Below the pieces are notes generated by a model. The model was not told the origin of the DNA. It was given only the letters and a program-made list of their open reading frames with translations, and did not search any database. A stretch of 64,000 nucleotides of DNA from Streptomyces alboniger (GTDB lineage Bacteria; Actinomycetota; Actinomycetes; Streptomycetales; Streptomycetaceae). The position numbers and the translations under genes were made by a program. This document shows positions 43,324 through 49,511 of this stretch, piece by piece. Each line of letters opens with the position of its first letter. The stretch's first letter is position 1. The stretch lies in assembly GCF_008704395.1 (NCBI RefSeq), contig NZ_CP023695.1, forward strand, positions 3,286,001 to 3,350,000, in the 5' to 3' direction.

Positions 43324-44520
43324 TCACTCGTTGGCGGCACGGGGGCGGTCCCCGTCCTCGTACTGGTCGAAGAGCGGCGTACGACCGCGCTCGCGGGCCC
43401 GCCGCGCGGACGCGGCCCGGCGCTTGTCGCTGCGTCCGCCCGTGGCGTCCGCCCCCTCAACGGCGTCGATGTCCCCCGCACCCCCGGGGACCCGCCGCGG
43501 CTCTTCGGCGGTCGGCTCGGCGGTGCTGGAGCGCGCCGAACTCCACGCGTCGGGGGCGCCCAGGTCGACGCTGCCCGTGGCGCGCGGGGCGACCGGCGCG
43601 GTCACGTACGTCGGCAGGGGCACCGGGACCGGGTCCCAGCTGTCGCCGCGACCGGGACCGCGCTGCCGCTCGCGCTGCTGGTCGACCCACTCCGCGTGGT
43701 CGGTCTGCTCGACGAGGGCGCGACGGTCCGCGGCCAGCGCGGACAGGCCGGTCTCCGTCTCGGGCGCGGCGGCGTCCCGCGCTTCGCCGACGACGGGCTC
43801 GGCGCTCGTGGGCCCGCGGCGCGGCTGGCGCTCACGCAGTCGCTGTGCCGCGGCCTCGGCCCGCCGCCGGTCCATCGTGTACGTGAAGCGGCGCCGCTCC
43901 TGGCCGCGCAGATAGACGATGTACGCGCTCAGCAGCGCCGCGGGTCCCGCGGGCGCCCACAGGAACGCGAGGCCGCCCACGCCCGCGACGACCGCCCCGG
44001 CCGTGAAGGCGAGGAAGAGCAGCATCGTCGTACGACGGCGGCGCGCGAGGACCTTCGAGCGGCGGGCGCGCGCGGCGGCCTCGGCCGAGGCGGCGCGCTG
44101 CGCGGGCGATGCCTGGGCGCGCGGCGGCTGCTCACGTTCCGGTTCCGGTTCGGGCTCCGACTCCAGCTCGGGTTCCAGTTCCGGTTCGGGGCGCGCCTGC
44201 TGACGGGCCGGAGGCTCCGCCCGCGCCGCGGGCGGTAGCGCCGGGTCCGTCAAAGGCGCGACGAAGGCCCGGACGTCCACCGAGCCGGTGACGTCGTCCG
44301 GGTCGCCGCGCGTCTCGCCGTCCTCGGGCGAGCGGGCTTGCAGGTCCCTGGCGTATCGGCGCTCCATCGCCGCCCGTCCGGACAGCAGCCGGATGGCGGT
44401 GCTGAAGCGTTCCGTCGGACGGGCTTCGTTCAGCTCGTCCTGCCTACGGAGCCACATCGGCACCAAGTAGGCGGCCCAGGCCCCGACGATGACTGCGTAG
44501 ATGAGGCCGCTGCTGCTCAC
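43324..44520 (-). CDS. sepX: SepX/GlpR-like septal membrane protein
   Basis: The start is GTG 44520, with TACCGT six bases upstream and no ribosome site. The 398-residue protein has an N-terminal helix (about 5-22, SSSGLIYAVIVGAWAAYLVP). The conserved MWLRRQDELNEARPTERFS segment comes next, then a Pro/Glu-rich linker, two central helices (about 163-205) and a polar C-terminal half. This matches SepX, the actinobacterial divisome protein of Streptomyces (GlpR in Corynebacterium, receptor for the MoeA-like protein Glp). It lies in the same conserved neighbourhood as galU, moeA/glp and rimJ. The family assignment is from memory. Confidence 0.85.
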   Translation of the reverse strand: MSSSGLIYAVIVGAWAAYLVPMWLRRQDELNEARPTERFSTAIRLLSGRAAMERRYARDLQARSPEDGETRGDPDDVTGSVDVRAFVAPLTDPALPPAARAEPPARQQARPEPELEPELESEPEPEPEREQPPRAQASPAQRAASAEAAARARRSKVLARRRRTTMLLFLAFTAGAVVAGVGGLAFLWAPAGPAALLSAYIVYLRGQERRRFTYTMDRRRAEAAAQRLRERQPRRGPTSAEPVVGEARDAAAPETETGLSALAADRRALVEQTDHAEWVDQQRERQRGPGRGDSWDPVPVPLPTYVTAPVAPRATGSVDLGAPDAWSSARSSTAEPTAEEPRRVPGGAGDIDAVEGADATGGRSDKRRAASARRARERGRTPLFDQYEDGDRPRAANE

Positions 44521-44526
44521 GCTCAC

Positions 44527-44532
44527 ACGGTA
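44527..44532 (-). promoter_or_regulatory. Putative -10 box of sepX (leaderless)
   Basis: TACCGT on the minus strand lies 6 nt before the GTG at 44520. The 180 bp upstream, towards rimJ, is unusually AT-rich for this genome. Confidence 0.5.
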
Positions 44533-44716
44533 GAGGGGTTTCGTTGAGGCCATCTGCCAATTGCGCCGGTGTGTCGCACGATCTGGCTGATATCTCGAAC
44601 TTTTTTTGTGACTGATGCGATCAACAGGGGATCAACAGGCAGTCGCGGACGTGAAATTCCGATCGATTTCGAACACATATTTCATTTACGCGGGCCCGGC
44701 CGGGAACCGGAATCGG

Positions 44717-45340
44717 CTAGGCGGTGTTCCGAGGTCGCGCCCGGTGCCAGCGGCTCAACAACCCCTCCGGCACCTCTTCCGCGGTGAGCGCGAAGACGAG
44801 GTGATCGCGCCAGGCCCCGTCGATGTGGAGATAGCGTGGACGAAGCCCCTCCTCGCGGAATCCGAGTTTCTCAACGACCCGTCGGCTCGGCGTGTTCTCG
44901 GGGCGAATACAGACCTCGATACGGTGCAGCCCGACCGCGCGGAAGCAGTGGTCCACGGCGAGCGCCACGGCGGTCGGCATGACCCCCCGGCCCGCGACGG
45001 ACTCGTCGACCCAGTAGCCGACGTGGGCCGAGCACATCGATCCCCAGGTGATGCCCGCTACCGTCAACTGCCCGACGAGGCGGCCCTGGTACTCGATGAC
45101 GAACGGCAGCATCCGGCCCGCCCCCGCCTCGGCGCGCAGATGGCGGACCATCTGGCGGTAGGTGGGCCGGTGCACGATCGGGCCGCTGGCCGTGGGCGGC
45201 GGGATCGTGGCCTCCCAGGGGCGCAGCCAGTCGCGGTTGCGCCGGTTGACCTCACGCCAGGCACGCTGGTCGCGCAACTTTATCGGGCGGAGGGAGACAT
45301 CGCCGTCCGTCAGCTCGACGGGCCAGGAAGGGCTGTTCAG
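44717..45340 (-). CDS. rimJ: RimJ-like GNAT acetyltransferase with probable CTG start
   Basis: This GNAT protein has acetyl-CoA motif VDESVAGRGVMPTAVALAVDH and the HRIEVCIRPENTPSRRVVEKLGFREEG motif typical of ribosomal-protein Ser/Ala acetyltransferases. A TTG at 45277 would remove the first strand. In frame upstream lies VELTDGDVSLRPIK, the expected beta-1, with no ATG, GTG or TTG. A CTG at 45340 overlaps the mog stop by four bases (CTGA) and has six Gs six bases upstream, so I start there (207 residues). It is encoded in the galU-glp-moaC-mog-rimJ-sepX neighbourhood. Confidence 0.8.
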   Translation of the reverse strand: MNSPSWPVELTDGDVSLRPIKLRDQRAWREVNRRNRDWLRPWEATIPPPTASGPIVHRPTYRQMVRHLRAEAGAGRMLPFVIEYQGRLVGQLTVAGITWGSMCSAHVGYWVDESVAGRGVMPTAVALAVDHCFRAVGLHRIEVCIRPENTPSRRVVEKLGFREEGLRPRYLHIDGAWRDHLVFALTAEEVPEGLLSRWHRARPRNTA

Positions 45341-45867
45341 CTCGTACCCCCCGATGGTCCGGACTGGCCGCCCGATCCGGGATGGTCGCCGCCGCGCAGC
45401 TGGTCGACGGCGTGCCGCAGCAGGGGCCCCAGGACGGCGAGACCGTCGCGTACGCCTCCTGTGGAGCCCGGCAGGTTCACGATGAGCGTGCGGCCCGCGA
45501 CTCCGGCGAGGCCCCGGGAGAGCACCGCCGTGGGGACCTTGTCCCTGCCGTACGCACGGATCGCCTCCGCGATGCCGGGCACCTCGTGGTCGATGACGCG
45601 GCGGGTGGCCTCCGGGGTGCGGTCGGTGGGTGAGATGCCGGTGCCGCCGGTGGTGACGATCACGTCGTGGCCGGCCTCGGCCCCGGCGCGCAGGGCCCGC
45701 TCGACGGGGTCGCCGTCGGGGACGACCCGCGGCCCTTCGACGGCGAAGCCGAGCGCGGTCAGGCCCTCGGCGATCAGGGGGCCGCCCCGGTCGGCGTAGA
45801 CGCCCGCTGCCGCGCGGTTCGAGGCCGTCACGACCAGCGCCGTGTACGGGGCTTCCGGGCCGCTCAT
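45337..45867 (-). CDS. mog: Molybdopterin adenylyltransferase (MogA/MoaB-like)
   Basis: This 176-residue protein has a MoCF/MogA fold: VVTASNRAAAGVYADRGGPL, the substrate-binding IVTTGGTGISPTDRTPEA and the C-terminal LIVNLPGSTGGVRDGLAVLGPLLRHAVDQL. It adenylates molybdopterin before molybdenum insertion. ATG 45867 overlaps the moaC stop (ATGA), and its own stop overlaps rimJ. Confidence 0.92.
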   Translation of the reverse strand: MSGPEAPYTALVVTASNRAAAGVYADRGGPLIAEGLTALGFAVEGPRVVPDGDPVERALRAGAEAGHDVIVTTGGTGISPTDRTPEATRRVIDHEVPGIAEAIRAYGRDKVPTAVLSRGLAGVAGRTLIVNLPGSTGGVRDGLAVLGPLLRHAVDQLRGGDHPGSGGQSGPSGGTS

Positions 45868-46388
45868 GCGCCCGCTCCTTCGCGGCTCCAGTCCCCGGAC
45901 TTGCCGCCCGTCTTCTCCTCGACGCGTACGTCCGTGATGACGGCGCCCTTGTCGACGGCCTTGACCATGTCGATCACCGTGAGGGCCGCGACGCTCACCG
46001 CGGTGAGGGCCTCCATCTCGACGCCCGTACGGTCCGTCGTCCTGACCGTGGCGAGGATCTCGACGGCGTCGTCCGTCACGGAGAGGTCGAGCTTCACTCC
46101 GGAGACGGCCAGCGGGTGGCAGAGCGGAATCAGGTCAGGGGTGCGCTTGGCACCCATGATCCCGGCGATCCGGGCGGTGGCCAGGGCGTCGCCCTTGGGG
46201 ACGCCTTCGCCCCGCAGGAGTTCGATCACGCGCGGCGAGACCAGGACGCGGCCGCTGGCGTGGGCGGTGCGCGCGGTGACGTCCTTCGCGGAGACGTCGA
46301 CCATGCGGGCCGCGCCCGCCTCGTCGATGTGCGTCAGTCGCTGCTGCTCAGGGGATCCGGGGGTGTCCCCCCGGGAAATCGCGGTCAT
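45864..46388 (-). CDS. moaC: Cyclic pyranopterin monophosphate synthase
   Basis: MoaC converts the MoaA product to cyclic pyranopterin monophosphate in molybdenum-cofactor synthesis. From ATG 46388 the protein has 174 residues, with LTHIDEAGAARMVDVSAKDVTAR, KRTPDLIPLCHPLAVSGV (substrate pocket with His) and TGVEMEALTAVSVAALTVIDMVKAVDK with the conserved Lys. The longer frame from 46454 adds nothing conserved. It overlaps mog by four bases and sits 87 bp after glp/moeA. Confidence 0.93.
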   Translation of the reverse strand: MTAISRGDTPGSPEQQRLTHIDEAGAARMVDVSAKDVTARTAHASGRVLVSPRVIELLRGEGVPKGDALATARIAGIMGAKRTPDLIPLCHPLAVSGVKLDLSVTDDAVEILATVRTTDRTGVEMEALTAVSVAALTVIDMVKAVDKGAVITDVRVEEKTGGKSGDWSREGAGA

Positions 46389-46475
46389 GTGCTGTGGCGC
46401 TCCCGGTCCGGGCCCCGCGCGGTGCGGCGCGCACGGGCCTGTTGTGCGCGACACGGTACCGCGCGGGCGGCGTTC

Positions 46476-47822
46476 TCAGCCGAGCAGGACCACCTCGACG
46501 TCCGTGCCGGGCTCCACCGATGTGGTGCCCTCCGGGACGACGATCAGTGCGTTGGCCTGCGCGAGCGCGGCGATCAGATGGGAACCGGAGCCGCCGACGG
46601 GCGTCACGCTGCCCGCCTCGGCGTCGTACTTCCCCCGGAGGAACTGGCGGCGCCCCGCGGGCGAGCGCAGCGCCTCGTCCGCGGCCAGCTCCACGCGCGT
46701 GGTGGACCGGTGGACCTCGGGGAGGCCCATCAGGGTGCGGATCGCGGGACGGACGAAGAGTTCGAACGAGACGTACGACGAGACGGGGTTGCCCGGCAGC
46801 GCGAGCAGGGGGGTGTGGTCGGGGCCGATGGAGCCGAAGCCCTGCGGCTTGCCCGGCTGCATGGCCAGCTTGCGGAACTCCACGCCGCTGCCCGCCCCGA
46901 TGCCGGTCTCCTCGTCCGGGTCGCCGATGGAGGTCAGGGCCTCCTTCACGACGTCGTACGCGCCCACGCTGACGCCTCCGGTGGTGACGATGAGGTCGGC
47001 GCGGATCAGCTGGTCCTCGATCGTGGAGCGCAGTGTCTCGGCGTCGTCGGCGACCGCGCCCACGCGGTAGGCGATGGCTCCGGCGTCGCGGGCCGCGGAG
47101 GTGAGGGCGAAGCTGTTGGAGTCGTAGATCTGACCGTCCGCCAACGTCTCGCCGGGCTGGATCAGTTCGCTGCCGGTGGACATGACGACCACGCGCGGGC
47201 GGGGGCGCACCTTCACCGTGCCGCGGCCGATCGCGGCGAGCAGGGCGATCTGCGGCGGGCCGAGGACGGTGCCCGCGGTCAGGGCGCGGTCGCCTGCCCG
47301 GACGTCGCTGCCCCGCGCGCGTACGTGCGCGCGTGCCTCGGCCGGGCGGTGCACGCGGACCTCTCCGGAGGCGCCCTCCGGGGCGGCGCTGTGGGCGCGC
47401 ATCCCGGAGACGGGGCCCTCCCCGAGGCCCCCGTCGGTCCACTCCACGGGGACGACGGCCTCGGCCCCGGGCGGCAGCGGGGCGCCGGTCATGATGCGGG
47501 CGGCCTGGCCGGCGCCGACGGTGGGCTGCCGGCCCGCGCCCGCGGCCACGTCGCCGATGACGCGCAGGACGGCGGGGAACTCCTCGCTCGCGCCCGCGAC
47601 ATCGGCGACCCGCACCGCGTACCCGTCCATGGAGCTGTTGTCGAAGGGCGGCAGCGAGACGGGCACCGTGACGTCCTCGACGAGGACACAGCCCTGGGCG
47701 TCGAGGAGCTGGAGCTCGATGGGTTCGAGCGGGCGGACGGTCGTGAGGATGTCGTCCAGATGCTCTTCCACCGACCAGAGTGCGTCCTGGCCGGTGGTCG
47801 GTGTCGTCGTGCTGCTGCTCAA
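46476..47822 (-). CDS. glp: MoeA/gephyrin-like protein, probable Glp division factor
   Basis: The start is TTG 47822, 5 bp after the galU stop, using the GAGGAG at the galU end as ribosome site; this gives 448 residues. MoeA motifs are all present: NSSMDGYAVRVADV, GQAARIMTGAPLPPGAEAVVPVE, MSTGSEL, IVTTGGVSVGAYDVV and ALPGNPVSSYVSFELFVRP. MoeA proteins insert molybdate into molybdopterin. In Corynebacterium the homologue next to galU/rimJ/glpR (Glp) binds FtsZ and the membrane receptor GlpR. The same neighbours here suggest that role; residual enzyme activity cannot be excluded. Confidence 0.88.
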   Translation of the reverse strand: MSSSTTTPTTGQDALWSVEEHLDDILTTVRPLEPIELQLLDAQGCVLVEDVTVPVSLPPFDNSSMDGYAVRVADVAGASEEFPAVLRVIGDVAAGAGRQPTVGAGQAARIMTGAPLPPGAEAVVPVEWTDGGLGEGPVSGMRAHSAAPEGASGEVRVHRPAEARAHVRARGSDVRAGDRALTAGTVLGPPQIALLAAIGRGTVKVRPRPRVVVMSTGSELIQPGETLADGQIYDSNSFALTSAARDAGAIAYRVGAVADDAETLRSTIEDQLIRADLIVTTGGVSVGAYDVVKEALTSIGDPDEETGIGAGSGVEFRKLAMQPGKPQGFGSIGPDHTPLLALPGNPVSSYVSFELFVRPAIRTLMGLPEVHRSTTRVELAADEALRSPAGRRQFLRGKYDAEAGSVTPVGGSGSHLIAALAQANALIVVPEGTTSVEPGTDVEVVLLG

Positions 47823-47826
47823 AGTG

Positions 47827-48738
47827 CTACATCTCCTCGGTGACGTAACGGCGGAGCCAGGCCTTGAAGTCAGGCCCCAGATCTTCACGTTCGCACGCGA
47901 GTCTGACAATGGCACGCAGGTAGTCGCCCCGGTCGCCGGTGTCATAGCGGCGGCCCTTGAAGACGACGCCGTGCACCGGGCCGCCCACCTTCTCGTCGGC
48001 GGCGAGCTGCTGGAGGGCGTCGGTGAGCTGGATCTCGCCGCCGCGGCCCGGCTCGGTCTTGCGCAGTACCCCGAAGATGTGGGGGTCAAGGACATAGCGG
48101 CCGATGATCGCGTAGTTGCTGGGGGCGTCGGCGGTGTCGGGCTTCTCGACCAGGTCGGTGACCTTGACGACGTCGCCGTCCTCGGTGGTCTCCACGGCGG
48201 CGCAGCCGTAGAGGTGGATCTGCTCCGGGGCCACCTCCATGAGGGCGATGACGCTGCCGCCGTGCCGCTCCTGGACCTCGACCATGCGGGCGAGGAGGGG
48301 GTCGCGCGGGTCGATGAGGTCGTCGCCGAGGAGGACGGCGAACGGCTCGTGGCCGACGTGCGGAGCGGCGCACAGGACGGCGTGACCGAGCCCCTTGGGG
48401 TCGCCCTGGCGGACGTAGTGCATCGTCGCGAGGTCGCTGGACTCCTGGACCTTGGCGAGCCGCGCCTCGTCGCCCTTCTTCAGGAGGGCCGACTCCAGTT
48501 CGTAGTTGCGGTCGAAGTGGTCCTCCAGCGGGCGCTTGTTGCGGCCCGTGATCATGAGGACATCGTCGAGACCCGCGGACGCGGCCTCCTCGACCACGTA
48601 CTGGATCGCCGGCTTGTCGACGACCGGCAGCATCTCCTTGGGGGTCGCCTTGGTGGCAGGCAGGAAGCGGGTGCCAAGGCCTGCCGCCGGGATGACCGCC
48701 TTGGTGATCCGGGGGTGGGGGGGTTGAGACTCAGTCAT
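47827..48738 (-). CDS. galU: UTP--glucose-1-phosphate uridylyltransferase
   Basis: GalU makes UDP-glucose from UTP and glucose 1-phosphate for cell-envelope and storage polysaccharides. The 303-residue protein has the nucleotidyl-transferase signature IPAAGLGTRFLPATKATPKEMLP near the N-terminus, FAVLLGDDLIDP and KGRRYDTGDRGDYLRAIV. ATG 48738 has TATGGT six bases upstream and looks leaderless. It is divergent from the 5-formyl-THF cyclo-ligase gene, and glp follows 4 bp after its stop. Confidence 0.95.
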   Translation of the reverse strand: MTESQPPHPRITKAVIPAAGLGTRFLPATKATPKEMLPVVDKPAIQYVVEEAASAGLDDVLMITGRNKRPLEDHFDRNYELESALLKKGDEARLAKVQESSDLATMHYVRQGDPKGLGHAVLCAAPHVGHEPFAVLLGDDLIDPRDPLLARMVEVQERHGGSVIALMEVAPEQIHLYGCAAVETTEDGDVVKVTDLVEKPDTADAPSNYAIIGRYVLDPHIFGVLRKTEPGRGGEIQLTDALQQLAADEKVGGPVHGVVFKGRRYDTGDRGDYLRAIVRLACEREDLGPDFKAWLRRYVTEEM

Positions 48739-48744
48739 GCGGCC

Positions 48745-48750
48745 ACCATA
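48745..48750 (-). promoter_or_regulatory. Putative -10 box of galU (leaderless)
   Basis: TATGGT on the minus strand lies 6 nt before the ATG at 48738. Confidence 0.5.
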
Positions 48751-48831
48751 TCCGGTACGTATGTGCGGAATCTGTGGGTCCGGATAATTCCATGGCATAT
48801 GCGCCGACCAGGAAGGAATTGTGACAACCCC

Positions 48832-49446
48832 ATGAGCGGAACCGAGGCCGACGGCCAGCCAACCAAGCGCGTGTTGCGGCGAGACTTCCTCGCGGTGAGA
48901 AGCGGGTTGACTGGAGATGACGCACGGAAGGCGGCCGCGGTTCTCGCCGAGCACGCGCTGGAGCTGCCGGAGTTGGCGCAGGCGCGGACGGTCGCGGCCT
49001 ACGTCTCCGTGGGGAGCGAGCCCGGCACGCGCGTACTGCTCGACGCCCTCCACGCGCGCGGGACGCGGGTCCTGCTGCCCGTACTGCTCCCGGACAACGA
49101 CCTGGACTGGGCCGCCTATGAAGGCCAGGACTCCCTCGTGCGCGTGCGGCACCAGGGCAAGATCGAGCTACTGGAGCCCTCCGGAGCACGGCTCGGCCCT
49201 CACGCCGTCCTGGAGGCGGACGCCGTGCTGCTGCCCGGGCTCGCGGTGGACGAGCACGGGAACCGGCTCGGGCGCGGCGGCGGCTCGTACGACCGTGTCC
49301 TGGCCCGGCTGGAGCGCTCGGGCGCAGATCCCGCGCTCGTGGTCCTCCTGTACGACTCCGAAGTGGTCGCGCACCTCCCCGCGGAGGCGCACGACCACCC
49401 CGTGCACGCCGTGGTGACGCCGTCGGGGGCGCGCCGCTTCCGCTGA
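48832..49446 (+). CDS. 5-formyltetrahydrofolate cyclo-ligase
   Basis: This 204-residue enzyme (MTHFS/YgfA type) converts 5-formyl-THF to 5,10-methenyl-THF with ATP. Recognisable motifs are KRVLRRDFLAVRSGL at the N-terminus, VAAYVSVGSEPGTRVLLDAL and the ATP-site LAVDEHGNRLGRGGGSYDRVLARL. ATG 48832 is chosen; ATG 48799 in the same frame is possible, and the ribosome site AGGAAGG is rather far upstream. It is divergent from galU, as in mycobacteria, and ends in a strong palindromic terminator. Confidence 0.93.
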   Translation: MSGTEADGQPTKRVLRRDFLAVRSGLTGDDARKAAAVLAEHALELPELAQARTVAAYVSVGSEPGTRVLLDALHARGTRVLLPVLLPDNDLDWAAYEGQDSLVRVRHQGKIELLEPSGARLGPHAVLEADAVLLPGLAVDEHGNRLGRGGGSYDRVLARLERSGADPALVVLLYDSEVVAHLPAEAHDHPVHAVVTPSGARRFR

Positions 49447-49460
49447 CCCGCCCGGACGCA

Positions 49461-49498
49461 CGAAAGGGCCCTCCACGCGCGCGTGGAGGGCCCTTTCG
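49461..49498. terminator. Perfect 38-bp palindromic terminator
   Basis: A fully self-complementary hairpin with GAAAGGGCCC arms lies 14 bp past the cyclo-ligase stop and 13 bp past the convergent penicillin acylase gene end, so it is bidirectional. Confidence 0.9.
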
Positions 49499-49511
49499 GG
49501 GTGTGCCGCGG

